64,000 bases of DNA from Rhodoferax sp. BAB1. GTDB lineage: Bacteria; Pseudomonadota; Gammaproteobacteria; Burkholderiales; Burkholderiaceae_C. The stretch's first letter is position 1. The number at the start of each line of letters is the position of its first letter. Below, piece by piece: positions 17,380 through 26,800 of this stretch. The stretch is taken from NCBI RefSeq assembly GCF_013334205.1, contig NZ_CP054424.1, positions 454,001 through 518,000 of the forward strand. The letters are read 5' to 3'. Both the position numbers and the translations under genes were made by a program. The notes under the pieces were generated by a model that was given only the letters and a program-made list of their open reading frames with translations, searched no databases and had not been told where the DNA came from.

Positions 17380-18231
17380 TCAGTTCCCGCGGCCGCCCGG
17401 TGTCTGGGCGGCTTCGCATTTCACCTGGATCAGTTCGTGCGCGCGGGCTGGTCCCAGGCGCAGCGCACTGAGACAACCGCCCCAGACACAGCCCGTGTCC
17501 AGCGCCAGCACATCGGGCCGATCCAGCCAGCCCAGTGTGGACCAGTGGCCGAAGGCCACGGTGATATCGGCGGTACGGCGCCCGGGCACCTCGAACCAGG
17601 GTTGGTAACCCGCCGGCGCCGCGCCGGCGCCCTCCTTGCTGGCGAACTCCATCTCCCCCTCGGCGCTGCAGAAGCGCAGCCGTGTCAGCGCATTGACGAT
17701 CACGCGCAGCCGCGCGTCGCCCTGCAGGCTGTCGTCCCAGCGGACCGGCTCGTTGCCGTACATGCGACGCAGGAAATCCGGCAGGTCGGGGCCGCGCAAG
17801 ACGTTTTCCAGTTCATGTGCTAAAGCTATTGTTTTTGTAGCACTCCAGTCGGGCAGCACACCTGCGTGCACCATCAGGATCTCCTCGCCCTCGAAGGTCT
17901 CCCGCAGCGCCAGGTGCTGGCGACGCAGCCAGTCCAGCAGGGCGGGGCGGTCGGGGGCCTGCAGCACGTCGGCGATGGTGTCGCTGCGGTGCGGCGGCCG
18001 CACACCGTGGGCGATGGCCAGCAGGTGCAGGTCGTGGTTGCCCAGCAGGCAGCGCGCGGCCTGGCCGTAGCCCATGAGGCGGCGCAGCACGCCGGCCGAA
18101 TCCGGCCCGCGGTTGACCAGGTCACCCAGCAGCCAGAGCGTGTCGCGGCTGGGCGAGAAGGCGATCTCCTCCAGCAGGCGCTGCAGGGCGGCGTCGCAGC
18201 CTTGCACGTCGCCGATCAGGTAATGGGCCAT
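17380..18231 (-). CDS. apaH: Symmetrical Ap4A hydrolase
   Basis: A 283-residue metallophosphatase that splits diadenosine tetraphosphate into two ADP. The calcineurin-like motifs are all present: GDVQGC near residue 7, GDLVNRGPDS near 36, GNHD near 65 and the downstream VHAGVLPDW and FGHW histidine motifs. Length agrees with the family. Start chosen at MAHYLIGDVQGC; the longer frame upstream lacks similarity. An A+T-rich inverted repeat at 17817-17843 encodes part of a SATKTIALAH stretch and looks like a small in-frame insertion. The CHASE2-kinase gene is divergent upstream. Confidence 0.95.
   Translation of the reverse strand: MAHYLIGDVQGCDAALQRLLEEIAFSPSRDTLWLLGDLVNRGPDSAGVLRRLMGYGQAARCLLGNHDLHLLAIAHGVRPPHRSDTIADVLQAPDRPALLDWLRRQHLALRETFEGEEILMVHAGVLPDWSATKTIALAHELENVLRGPDLPDFLRRMYGNEPVRWDDSLQGDARLRVIVNALTRLRFCSAEGEMEFASKEGAGAAPAGYQPWFEVPGRRTADITVAFGHWSTLGWLDRPDVLALDTGCVWGGCLSALRLGPARAHELIQVKCEAAQTPGGRGN
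17817..17843. repeat. A+T-rich inverted repeat inside apaH
   Basis: GTGCTA and TAGCAC form perfect 6-bp arms around an A+T-rich centre (AAGCTATTGTTTTTG), inside an otherwise very G+C-rich gene. The reading frame is kept and yields the peptide SATKTIALAH between conserved motifs. It looks like a short palindromic insertion tolerated in a loop of the protein. Confidence 0.45.
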
Positions 18232-18371
18232 GGGGTATTTCCAGGAGTTGGAGGAATTTTCGCATTCCGTGTGCTGCCCCTGTTCCGGGCCCGGCGGCTG
18301 CATTAGACTGGGTCGTGTCTAGGGTGTGCGAGGACGTGCGCCTGCATTTGGATGACAACACAGAGGACGAC

Positions 18372-20996
18372 ATGAAACACGCGTCGTTTTGGCGTAAGGA
18401 CTGGCTGGTCGGCCTGCTGGTCTCCCTGCTGTTCTTGCTGGCTGCCGGCAGTGACCTGATGCAGAGCCTGGAGCGCAAGGCCTATGACCTCGGTGTCATG
18501 GCCAGCACGCGGGTGCCCAGCGACAAGATAACCATCATCGCCATCGACGACCAGAGCATTGCCAACCTGGGGCGCTGGCCCTGGCCGCGCGAGATCCACG
18601 CGCGTCTGATCGACCTGCTGGCCGAAGGGCAGGCCAAGGTGGTGGGCCATACGGTGCTGTTCACCGAGCCCCAGGTCGAGGCCGGCCTGGCTTATGTCGG
18701 CCAGGTCAGCAGCTGGCTCGATGCTTCGTCGATCCGCAGCTCCGGCAACCCGGCGCACCGCGCCGACCTGGCGCGCCTGGAGGCGCTGCTGGAAGACGCT
18801 GCGCGCAAGCTCGACAACGACCGCAAGCTCGGCGAGAGCCTGGGCCGCAGCGGCCGTGTGCAGCTGGCCATGTACTTCGAGCCCGGCGAGCCCCAGGGCA
18901 AACCGGACAAACCCCTGCCTGACTATGTGCTGCGCCACCGGCTGACCCAGGTGCAGGCCAGTCCCGCCGGTGCGCAGCCCGATCCCTCGCAGGGCGTGCT
19001 GCTGCCCATCCCCGTGCTGGGCAGCCAGGCTTCGGGCCTGGGTCACCTGAACGTTTCGCGTGACGTCGACGGCGCCGTGCGCAGCGAGCCGCTGCTCATG
19101 GGCCACTACGGCGACTACTACCCCTCCTTGTCGCTGATGCTGGCGGCGCGCAGCCTGAACCTCAAGGCCGAAGATATCCGGGTGCAGCTGGGTAGCGGTG
19201 TGCAGCTGGGCCAGCGTTTCATCAGCACCGATCCGACCCTGCGCATGCAGACCTTCTTCTACAAGGACGCCGGCGGCCGGCCTGCCTTTCCCGTGGATTC
19301 CTTCTACGACGTGCTCAGCGGCAAGATCCCGGCCACCAAGTACCGCGACAAGATCGTGCTCATCGGCGCCTCGGCCGCCGGCGTGGGCACACTGCAGGTC
19401 ACGCCCATCGCAGCCAGCATGCCTTCGGTGGTGACGCTGGCGCACACGGTCTCCAGCATCCTCAACGGCGACTATTTCCTCACGCCGACCTGGGGCACGC
19501 TGGCGCAGCTGGGCATCTTCCTGGCCGTGGCGCTCTACCTCATCCTGCTGCTGCCGCGTCTGCGCGCTGCCACTGGCGCCCTAGTGACGGGGGCCATCTT
19601 TGTCGCCCTGCTGCTTGCGCACTTCGGCCTGATGACGATGTACGCCACCTGGCTGCCGCTGATGCTGCCGGTCGTGCTGCTGCTGGTGGGCCACCTGCTG
19701 CTGACCTCCAAGCACTTCCTGCTGGCCGAAGCGGGCAAGCAGAAGTCCGACGCCGAATCGGCCGAGAGCAACCGCATGCTGGGCCTGGCCTTCCAGGGGC
19801 AGGGCCAGCTGGACATGGCCTTCGAGAAGTTCAGCAAGGTGCCGATGGACGACGGCCTGATGGAGCTGCTCTACAACCTGGCGCTGGACTTCGAGCGCAA
19901 GCGCCAGTTCAACAAGGCCGAGGCCGTGTTCCGGCGCATGGCCGGCTACAACCGCAAGTTCCGCGACCTGGAAACGCGGCTGGCCCAGTCCAAGGCCATG
20001 GCCGAGACCGTGATCCTGGGCGGCGCCACGCGTGGCAACGACAGCACCCTGGTGCTGGACCGCCCGGGCGTGGCCAAGCCCATGCTGGGTCGCTACGAGG
20101 TGGAGAAGGAGCTGGGCAAGGGCGCCATGGGCGTGGTCTACCTGGGCCGGGATCCGAAGATCGGGCGCCTGGTGGCCATCAAGACCCTGGCCCTGGCGCA
20201 GGAGTTCGACGCGGACGTGCTGCAGGAGGTCAAGCAGCGTTTCTTCAGCGAGGCGGAATCGGCCGGGCGACTCAGCCACCCCAACATCGTCACCATGTTC
20301 GATGCGGGCGAGGAACACGACTTGGCCTACATCGCCATGGAGTACCTCAAGGGCCGTGATCTGGTGGCCTACATCAAGCCCGGGGCCCTGCTGCCGCTGC
20401 CGGTGGTGATGGGCATCGTCGCGCGTGTGGCCGATGCGCTGGATTACGCGCACCGGCAGAACGTGGTGCACCGCGACATCAAACCCGGCAACATCATGTA
20501 CGACCCCGGGACCGACACGGTCAAGGTGGCCGACTTCGGCATCGCGCGTATCACCGATTCCAGCAAGACCCGCACCGGCATGGTCATGGGCACACCCTCC
20601 TATATGTCACCCGAGCAGCTGGCCGGGCACAAGGTGAGTGGTGCCTCCGATCTTTTCTCGCTGGGGGTCATGCTCTACCAGCTGGCTTGCGGACGCCTGC
20701 CTTTCGACGGCGACTCCATGGCCCAGCTGATGTACCGCATCGCCAACGAGGCACCAACCGACATCCTGAGCGTGCGGGCTGACCTGCCGCCCTGCCTGGT
20801 GGCCATCCTGGCCAAGGCCCTGGCCAAGCCGCCGGGGGACCGTTACGCCAGTGGCGCCGAGCTGGCCGAGGCCCTGCGCCAGTGCGCGGCGACGCTGCCC
20901 AAGCCGGCCTGGGAGGCGACGGTGCCGGCGACCCCGGGCGCAGGACCGGCCTGGTCGGACACGGTGCCGGGCGGGCCCGATCTGGAGGACAGGTAA
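18372..20996 (+). CDS. CHASE2 sensor domain fused to a Ser/Thr protein kinase
   Basis: An 874-residue transmembrane kinase. After an N-terminal anchor (about 12-30) comes a CHASE2 extracytoplasmic sensor (about 35-365; IAIDDQSIANLGRWPWPR is its hallmark). Three membrane helices follow at about 375-395, 398-420 and 424-443. A helical region with TPR-like residues (AFQGQGQLDMAFEKF) comes next, then a eukaryotic-type kinase domain (about 574-835). The kinase has GKGAMGVVY, the VAIK lysine, HRDIKPGN, DFG and MSPEQL, so it should be active. It perceives an unknown signal outside the membrane and phosphorylates unknown targets. Start taken at ATG 18372; an in-frame GTG at 18315 would add 19 residues. 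Confidence 0.92.
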   Translation: MKHASFWRKDWLVGLLVSLLFLLAAGSDLMQSLERKAYDLGVMASTRVPSDKITIIAIDDQSIANLGRWPWPREIHARLIDLLAEGQAKVVGHTVLFTEPQVEAGLAYVGQVSSWLDASSIRSSGNPAHRADLARLEALLEDAARKLDNDRKLGESLGRSGRVQLAMYFEPGEPQGKPDKPLPDYVLRHRLTQVQASPAGAQPDPSQGVLLPIPVLGSQASGLGHLNVSRDVDGAVRSEPLLMGHYGDYYPSLSLMLAARSLNLKAEDIRVQLGSGVQLGQRFISTDPTLRMQTFFYKDAGGRPAFPVDSFYDVLSGKIPATKYRDKIVLIGASAAGVGTLQVTPIAASMPSVVTLAHTVSSILNGDYFLTPTWGTLAQLGIFLAVALYLILLLPRLRAATGALVTGAIFVALLLAHFGLMTMYATWLPLMLPVVLLLVGHLLLTSKHFLLAEAGKQKSDAESAESNRMLGLAFQGQGQLDMAFEKFSKVPMDDGLMELLYNLALDFERKRQFNKAEAVFRRMAGYNRKFRDLETRLAQSKAMAETVILGGATRGNDSTLVLDRPGVAKPMLGRYEVEKELGKGAMGVVYLGRDPKIGRLVAIKTLALAQEFDADVLQEVKQRFFSEAESAGRLSHPNIVTMFDAGEEHDLAYIAMEYLKGRDLVAYIKPGALLPLPVVMGIVARVADALDYAHRQNVVHRDIKPGNIMYDPGTDTVKVADFGIARITDSSKTRTGMVMGTPSYMSPEQLAGHKVSGASDLFSLGVMLYQLACGRLPFDGDSMAQLMYRIANEAPTDILSVRADLPPCLVAILAKALAKPPGDRYASGAELAEALRQCAATLPKPAWEATVPATPGAGPAWSDTVPGGPDLEDR

Positions 20997-21028
20997 AGTC
21001 CGGTGATCTCCACTTTGTTACGGGATCC

Positions 21029-22333
21029 ATGGATTTCCTGCTGATTGCCCTGCTGATCGTCCTCAACGGCCTGTTCGCCATGTCGGAGCTGGCGCTGGCC
21101 GCCAGCCGCAAGGCGCGCCTGCTGGCCATGGCCGAGGCCGGAGATGGCGGCGCGCAAGTGGCGCTGGAGCTGCTGGACAAGCCCAACCAGTTCCTCTCCA
21201 CCGTGCAGGTGGGCATCACCTCCATCGGTGTGCTCAACGGTATCGTTGGTGAGGCGGCCTTCAGCGACGACCTGGCGCAACTGCTTCAGGGCCTGGGTGT
21301 GTCCGCGAAAGCGTCGGCGATCTGGGCTACGGCGCTGGTCGTGACCCTCATCACCTTCCTGACCATCATCTTCGGCGAACTGGTGCCCAAGCGCATCGGC
21401 CAGCTCTACCCCGAGACGGTGGCGCGCTGGATGTCGCGCCCCATGCACTGGCTGGCCATCGGTGCCAAGCCTTTCGTCAAGCTGCTGGCGGCCTGCACCC
21501 AGGGTGTGCTCAGGCTGCTGCGCATCCCCACCGACGTGACACGCAGCATGACCGAGGAGGAAATCCGCCACAACCTGGAGGAGGGGGTGGACGCCGGCGT
21601 GATCGAGCAGCAGGAGCACCAGATGGTGCAGAACGTGTTCCGCCTGGACGACCGGCCGCTGACCTCGCTGATGGTGCCGCGCGCTGACATCGACTGGCTG
21701 GACGCCGGACAAAGCGTGGCGCAATGCCTCTTGCATGTGGGCCAGGCCGGCCAGGCCGGTGCGCATTCCTGGTACCCGGTGTGCCGCGGTTCGCTGGAGG
21801 ACGTGGTGGGCGTGATCAGCGTGGGCAAGCTGCTGTCCCTGGGCTCGGCGAGCGAGGGCACGATCGAGGCGCATGCGCAGTCGGCACTTTTTGTGCCCGA
21901 GACGCTGTCGGGCATGGAGCTGCTGGAGCAGTTCCGCGCGCGCTCGGGCCGCATGGTCTTCGTGGTCGACGAGTACGGCGTGGTGCAGGGCCTGCTGACG
22001 CCGGGTGACCTGCTGGAGGCCATCACCGGGGAGTTGCAGCCGGTGGCGCAGGTCGACGCCTGGGCCACCCGGCGTGACGACGGCTCCTGGCTGCTCGACG
22101 GCATGATCCCGGTGGACGAGCTCAAGAGCCGCCTGGACATCCGCGACTTGCCTGACGAGGAGCGCGGGCGCTACAACACCGTGGCCGGTCTGCTGCTGTC
22201 GGTTAGCGGTCACCTGCCCAAGGTCGGGGAGCGCATCCAGTGCGCCGGCTGGGAGTTCGAGGTGGTGGACCTGGACGGCCGGCGCATCGACAAGGTGCTG
22301 GCCCGCACCCTGCCACCGGCGCTGGGCCTGTGA
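21029..22333 (+). CDS. CNNM/CorC-HlyC family membrane protein (hemolysin-like)
   Basis: A 434-residue protein. The DUF21 transmembrane domain covers about residues 1-200 (starts MDFLLIALLIVLNGLFAMSE; a later helix reads VVTLITFLTIIFGELVPKR). A CBS pair lies at about 215-335 (PRADIDWLDAG, MVFVVDEYGVVQGLLTPGDLLEAI in two pieces), and a C-terminal CorC_HlyC domain at about 350-425. Members are implicated in cation efflux, including magnesium, cobalt and polyamines; the substrate here is unknown and the name hemolysin is historical. It starts 32 bp after the kinase gene, so the two probably share a transcript and could be functionally linked. Confidence 0.9.
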   Translation: MDFLLIALLIVLNGLFAMSELALAASRKARLLAMAEAGDGGAQVALELLDKPNQFLSTVQVGITSIGVLNGIVGEAAFSDDLAQLLQGLGVSAKASAIWATALVVTLITFLTIIFGELVPKRIGQLYPETVARWMSRPMHWLAIGAKPFVKLLAACTQGVLRLLRIPTDVTRSMTEEEIRHNLEEGVDAGVIEQQEHQMVQNVFRLDDRPLTSLMVPRADIDWLDAGQSVAQCLLHVGQAGQAGAHSWYPVCRGSLEDVVGVISVGKLLSLGSASEGTIEAHAQSALFVPETLSGMELLEQFRARSGRMVFVVDEYGVVQGLLTPGDLLEAITGELQPVAQVDAWATRRDDGSWLLDGMIPVDELKSRLDIRDLPDEERGRYNTVAGLLLSVSGHLPKVGERIQCAGWEFEVVDLDGRRIDKVLARTLPPALGL

Positions 22334-22340
22334 GGATGGC

Positions 22341-23942
22341 TCAGTAGCTGACGATGCGGTTGCGCCCCGCGTGTTTGGCGGCGTAGAGCGCTTCGTCGGC
22401 CTGCTTGATCAGCGTCTGCGCGCTGTCGGTCTCGTTCAGCTGGGTCACGCCCACGGAGAGGGTGGCCGAGCACCAGGTCTCATTGAAGGGATGCTTGATC
22501 TGGCCGAAGTCGTGGCGGATGCGGTCCAGCACGTCCACCGCGCTGGCGGCGTCCGCCGCCGGCAGCACCACCAGGAATTCCTCACCGCCGTAGCGGCCGA
22601 TGATGTCGGTCTTGCGCAGGCGCTGGCTGAGGAACCAGGCCAGGCTGCGGATGACCTGGTCGCCCATGGGGTGGCCGTAGCTGTCGTTGATCTTCTTGAA
22701 GTGGTCGATGTCCACCATGGCCACGGCCAGGGGCTGCTGCTCGGCCTGGGCCTGGCGGATGGCAGCGGCCAGCCGCTCCTTGGAGGTGTTGTGGTTGAGC
22801 AGCCCGGTCAGGCTGTCGTGCAGCATGGCGCGGCGCAGCTGGCGATAACGCTCGATCTTGCTCTGCACGATGGCGTTGAGCAGCACCGGGTTGTAGGGCT
22901 TGGTGAGGAAGTGGTCGCCGCCCAGGCGCAGCGCCTCGACCTGCAGCGGCACGTTGCTGTCGCCCGAGAGGTAGACGATGGGGATGGAGAGGAACTCCGG
23001 GTGCTGGCGGATCACCCGGGCCGCCTCGACCCCGGTGCAGCCGGGCATGAACATGTCCATCAGGATCAGGTCGGGCTGGAACTGCGCCAGGCAGTCCAGC
23101 ACCTCATGGGGCTTGCTGATGGCGTGGCTCTCGATGTCGCACATGGCCAGGGTGCGCTGGATGGACTTGCTGGCCGTGATGGAGTCTTCCACGACCAGCG
23201 CCCGATAGGGCGCTTCCTGCCGGCCGCTGCACAGTTCGATCAGCTTGGCAAGTATGAGGGGCTGGGCGGTGCCGGCCGGAAAGCAGAAATCGCTGCCGGC
23301 CGACAAGGCCAGGCGCAGGCTGTCGAAGTCACCCGCGAGTTCGTGCACCAGCAGGGTACTGGCGGCAAAACGCCCGCGCAGCTGCTGCAGCTGCTCGACG
23401 GTCTGCCGGCTGCTCAGGCCGTGGGCGTTGAGCAGGACGATGGCCGGTTCGTCGCCCAGGCCGGGCAGGTTGCGGACCTGGTGGAATTCCGCGTCGATGT
23501 TGAAGTAACCCAGCTGCAGTGCCAGTTCCTGCCACGCGGCGCCACTGCTGCCGAACAGCCAGATGCGATGGCGGGGGGCGACATCCAGCAGCGGTGTCGC
23601 GACGGTCTGCGTGCGGCGCTCCAGCACCGGGTGGCGCTGGCCGTCGATGAAGTCCGCCACCCGTGTGCCGAGCTCCTGCACGCGCTGGTCCAGGTCGGTC
23701 AGGGTGGCCGGCGCGATGGTGGTGTCGGGGCCGCTGTCGAGCAGGGCGAGCGTCTGCTGTTCCAGGCTGCGCGAGATCTGGTTCAGCCCCGAGAGTCCCT
23801 TGCCATGCAGGAACTCGGTGAAGCTGGAGAGGGAAACGGCAAACTCCAGCAGCGGGTCGGTGCCGGGTGCGGCCAGGAAGGCCTGCCAGCTGGAGGCCAG
23901 GGCCGTGCTGCGTTTCAGGAGTTCTTCGGGGGAGCAGGACAT
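22341..23942 (-). CDS. Response-regulator diguanylate cyclase with a degenerate first receiver
   Basis: A 533-residue cytoplasmic protein. Residues about 1-115 are a helical region, 125-235 a receiver-like domain lacking the phosphoacceptor Asp, and 245-365 an intact receiver (ALVVEDSITASKSIQ, then LILMDMFMPG with the phosphoacceptor Asp, and TKPYNP with the conserved Lys). The C-terminal GGDEF domain (about 370-533) reads GGEEF. An RxxD inhibitory-site motif (RKTD) stands five residues before it, so it should make cyclic di-GMP with product feedback. No partner histidine kinase is adjacent. It converges with the CorC-like gene (7 bp between stops). Confidence 0.92.
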   Translation of the reverse strand: MSCSPEELLKRSTALASSWQAFLAAPGTDPLLEFAVSLSSFTEFLHGKGLSGLNQISRSLEQQTLALLDSGPDTTIAPATLTDLDQRVQELGTRVADFIDGQRHPVLERRTQTVATPLLDVAPRHRIWLFGSSGAAWQELALQLGYFNIDAEFHQVRNLPGLGDEPAIVLLNAHGLSSRQTVEQLQQLRGRFAASTLLVHELAGDFDSLRLALSAGSDFCFPAGTAQPLILAKLIELCSGRQEAPYRALVVEDSITASKSIQRTLAMCDIESHAISKPHEVLDCLAQFQPDLILMDMFMPGCTGVEAARVIRQHPEFLSIPIVYLSGDSNVPLQVEALRLGGDHFLTKPYNPVLLNAIVQSKIERYRQLRRAMLHDSLTGLLNHNTSKERLAAAIRQAQAEQQPLAVAMVDIDHFKKINDSYGHPMGDQVIRSLAWFLSQRLRKTDIIGRYGGEEFLVVLPAADAASAVDVLDRIRHDFGQIKHPFNETWCSATLSVGVTQLNETDSAQTLIKQADEALYAAKHAGRNRIVSY

Positions 23943-24123
23943 GGGCGGGCTCAGGCCGGCGGCAGCAAGCGCGCCGTTGGCCCAGCCTGCGGGGACACTT
24001 CAGCGCTTGCCAGGCCAGGGTGCCTGGAACTTGAGGCTGGGGACGGCTGCATGGGGCAAAGTATATGCCGCTGTCCGGGGCCGGGCCGTGCAGTCGGCGC
24101 AAGCCCGGCACCCATGCCCCGGC

Positions 24124-24585
24124 TCAACCGGACGACTTGGGGTTGCGCAGGCTTTCGAGCAGCGGCTCCAGGTGCTGGTACAGGGACAGCACAAGCCAGA
24201 TCGCCGCTGCCAGCGTGCCCAGGATGAAGAGCCAGTCGTAGATCTTGCGCAGCTCGGTGCCGAGCAGGCCGCCCAGTACCAGCAGCAGCACCGGATGTGC
24301 TGCCGGCACGATCACGACGGTGGCCAGCGGCAGCACGAAGTGGCTGGCCTGCACCTGCCAGCTGCCGCGGTTTTTCAGTTCCTGCGCGGCACGCTGGCCG
24401 AGCAGCCACAGCAGGCCCAGGGCGCTGCCGTAACCGAGAAAACGTACCAGGTTGGCGGCCGTGAGCTTGAGCAAGTCGATGCTCGTCTTCTGGAAGAAGG
24501 TCAGTTCCCCAAGGGCAGCACCCAGGACCAGGGTGACCACGATGACCAGCAGGTAGCGGATCCACCAGGCGGCGTTATTGTTCAT
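24124..24585 (-). CDS. Small integral membrane protein of unknown function
   Basis: A 153-residue protein with four predicted membrane helices (about residues 9-27, 45-65, 82-104 and 118-140) and no motif that I recognise. It begins MNNNAAWWIRYLLVIVVTLV, and a GGAG sits 8 bp before the ATG. Hydrophobic segments are separated by short basic loops (QRAAQELKNRGSW). It lies between the diguanylate cyclase and the YdcF-like gene, all on the minus strand, with a 181-bp gap to the former that contains nothing I can identify. Function cannot be assigned from sequence. Confidence 0.72.
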   Translation of the reverse strand: MNNNAAWWIRYLLVIVVTLVLGAALGELTFFQKTSIDLLKLTAANLVRFLGYGSALGLLWLLGQRAAQELKNRGSWQVQASHFVLPLATVVIVPAAHPVLLLVLGGLLGTELRKIYDWLFILGTLAAAIWLVLSLYQHLEPLLESLRNPKSSG

Positions 24586-24649
24586 CTCATCGCTCCAAGG
24601 ATGTGTTTGCACCGGCGCGATTGTAGGGACCAGATGTAGCAGATTTGTA

Positions 24650-25417
24650 TCAGGCACGCCCGGTGAGCCGGTAGACCAGCAGGCCCAGGTACTCGTGCAG
24701 CGCGGTGTGCCATTTGGCCGCCCCCTGGGCCAGAGAGTATTGATGCCAGGGCGTTTCCAGGCCGGTGCGGTAATCGGCGGGCCAGGGGGTGACGTTCCAG
24801 CCGGCCTTCTCGAAGGTGGCCATGGAACGCGGCATGTGCCAGGCCGAGGTCAGCAGCAGCCAGGGCCGGGTCTTGTCCACCCCGGGCAGGGCGGCGCTGA
24901 GCACGGCGTTCTCATGGGTGGTGCGCGAGGCCGACTCCAGGATCAGGCGCTGCGGGTCCACGCCCACGCTGGCGTAGAAACGGCGCGCGCGTTCTGCCTC
25001 GGTCAGGGCGCGCGTCAGCAGTTCGCCCTCGCCTCCGGTGTAGAGCAGCTTGAGCTGCGGTGCGCGTTGCAGCAGCGGCAGGGCGGCTGTGAGCCGCTCG
25101 GCGGCGCCATTGAGTGCGGGTTGTGTGTGGCCTTGCCAGACGTAGGATGATTCCGTTGCGCCTCCGAGCACGATGACGCCCGCATAGCGCTGCAGCTCGA
25201 TCTGCGCCGGCGCCGGGTGTTGCGCTTCCAGCCGGCGCAGCAGCGCATCCGGCAGCGGCTCCCAGCCTTGCAGCAGCAGCACGGCCAGGGCGCTCCAGAG
25301 CAGGGCGATGCCCGTGCGGCGCCAGCGTTGCAGCAGAAGCAGACCCAGGGCGAGCAGGGCGACGACCCAGGCCAGGGGCTGGGTGAGGAAGGCGAGCAGT
25401 TTGGCGAGAACGAACAT
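24650..25417 (-). CDS. YdcF/ElyC-like DUF218 membrane protein
   Basis: A 255-residue protein with two N-terminal membrane helices (about 4-24 and 33-50) followed by a DUF218 domain. GVIVLGGATE near residue 85, LLYTGGEGE near 125, LESASRTTHENA near 163 and LLTSAWHMPRSMATF near 186 are the conserved family blocks. ElyC and YdcF relatives act in envelope or peptidoglycan-precursor metabolism; the exact reaction is unsettled. Start chosen at MFVLAKLLAFL, the first methionine that keeps the membrane anchor. It is divergent from the chromate transporter gene, with 33 bp between start codons. Confidence 0.87.
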   Translation of the reverse strand: MFVLAKLLAFLTQPLAWVVALLALGLLLLQRWRRTGIALLWSALAVLLLQGWEPLPDALLRRLEAQHPAPAQIELQRYAGVIVLGGATESSYVWQGHTQPALNGAAERLTAALPLLQRAPQLKLLYTGGEGELLTRALTEAERARRFYASVGVDPQRLILESASRTTHENAVLSAALPGVDKTRPWLLLTSAWHMPRSMATFEKAGWNVTPWPADYRTGLETPWHQYSLAQGAAKWHTALHEYLGLLVYRLTGRA

Positions 25418-25450
25418 GGGGCAGGCAAGGCGGTGGCTATGATCGGCGCG

Positions 25451-26800
25451 ATGAGCAAGACAAGCACCGAGGATAGCGCCCCGTCGCCCGTGAGTTTCTG
25501 GCAGGCCTTCCGTTTCTGGCTCAGGCTGGGGTTCATCAGCTTCGGCGGGCCCGCAGGGCAGATCGCCATCATGCACGAGGAGCTGGTGGAGCGGCGGCGC
25601 TGGATTTCCGAGCGGCGTTTCCTGCACGCGCTGAACTACTGCATGGTGCTGCCCGGCCCCGAGGCGCAGCAACTGGCCACCTACCTGGGCTGGCTGATGC
25701 ACCGCACCTGGGGCGGTATCGTGGCCGGTGTGCTCTTCGTTCTGCCCTCGCTGTTCATCCTGATCGCGCTGTCCTGGATCTACCTCGCCTGGGGTGAAAC
25801 GCCCCTGGTGGCCGGCCTGTTCTACGGCATCAAGCCAGCCGTGACTGCCATCGTGCTGCAGGCGGCCTGGCGCATCGGCTCGCGCGCGCTGAAGAACGGA
25901 GTCCTGTGGGCGATTGCGGCGGCCGCCTTCGTGGCGATCTTCGCACTGCATGTGCCTTTCCCGGCCATCGTGGCAGCGGCAGCCCTGATCGGCTACGTGG
26001 GTGGGCGTTTCATGCCGGAACGCTTTCGCACCGGCGGCGGACACGGCAGCCAGCAGAAGTCCTATGGACCGGCCCTGATCGATGACGACACGCCCACGCC
26101 GGCGCACGCGCGCTTGCACTGGCCGCACACGCTGCGCGTGCTGGCGGTGGCCGGCCTGCTGTGGGCCGTGCCCATGGGGGTGCTGATGGCACTCTGGGGC
26201 TGGCATCACAGCTACACGCAGATGGGCTGGTTCTTCACCAAGGCGGCGCTGCTGACCTTCGGTGGCGCCTACGCCGTGCTGCCCTATGTCTACCAGGGCG
26301 GGGTGGAGCATTACGGCTGGCTCACACCCGAGCAGATGATCGACGGCCTGGCCCTGGGCGAGACCACGCCCGGGCCGCTGATCATGGTGGTGGCCTTTGT
26401 CGGTTTCGTCGGCGGCTACGGCCAGGCCCTGCTGGGGCCGGATGCGCTCTTCCTGGCCGGTGCGCTGGCGGCGGCGCTGGTGACCTGGTTCACCTTCCTG
26501 CCGTCCTTCCTCTTCATCCTGGCCGGTGGGCCGCTGGTGGAGTCCACCCACGGTGACCTCAAGTTCACCGCGCCGCTGACCGCCATCACGGCTGCCGTGG
26601 TGGGGGTGGTGCTGAACCTGGCGCTGTTCTTCGGCTACCACGTGCTCTGGCCGGACGGCCTGGGCGGGCGCTTCGACGCGGCGTCGGCCGCGATCGCCCT
26701 GGCGGCGGCCATTGCCCTGCTGCGCTACCAGCGCAATGTCATGCACGTCATCGGCGTGTGTGCCTTGCTGGGACTGGCGCTCAAGAGTCTGGGCGCCTGA
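25451..26800 (+). CDS. chrA: Chromate transporter, long two-domain form
   Basis: A 449-residue CHR-family transporter with two homologous halves. The first half has GFISFGGPAGQIAIMHEELV near residues 28-47 and the second has LLTFGGAYAVLPYVYQGG near 270. In each the FGG motif is followed by aromatic and Pro/Gly-rich helices. Such proteins export chromate from the cytoplasm, although many genomic copies have no measured role. I used ATG 25451; ATG 25439 is also in frame and has an AAGG upstream, so the start could be four residues earlier. The divergent YdcF-like gene shares its short promoter region. Confidence 0.92.
   Translation: MSKTSTEDSAPSPVSFWQAFRFWLRLGFISFGGPAGQIAIMHEELVERRRWISERRFLHALNYCMVLPGPEAQQLATYLGWLMHRTWGGIVAGVLFVLPSLFILIALSWIYLAWGETPLVAGLFYGIKPAVTAIVLQAAWRIGSRALKNGVLWAIAAAAFVAIFALHVPFPAIVAAAALIGYVGGRFMPERFRTGGGHGSQQKSYGPALIDDDTPTPAHARLHWPHTLRVLAVAGLLWAVPMGVLMALWGWHHSYTQMGWFFTKAALLTFGGAYAVLPYVYQGGVEHYGWLTPEQMIDGLALGETTPGPLIMVVAFVGFVGGYGQALLGPDALFLAGALAAALVTWFTFLPSFLFILAGGPLVESTHGDLKFTAPLTAITAAVVGVVLNLALFFGYHVLWPDGLGGRFDAASAAIALAAAIALLRYQRNVMHVIGVCALLGLALKSLGA

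Noticed and set aside
22371-24227. A 618-residue plus-strand frame opposite the diguanylate cyclase
   Set aside because: It is the G+C-driven complement of the real gene, rich in His, Gln and Val without motifs.
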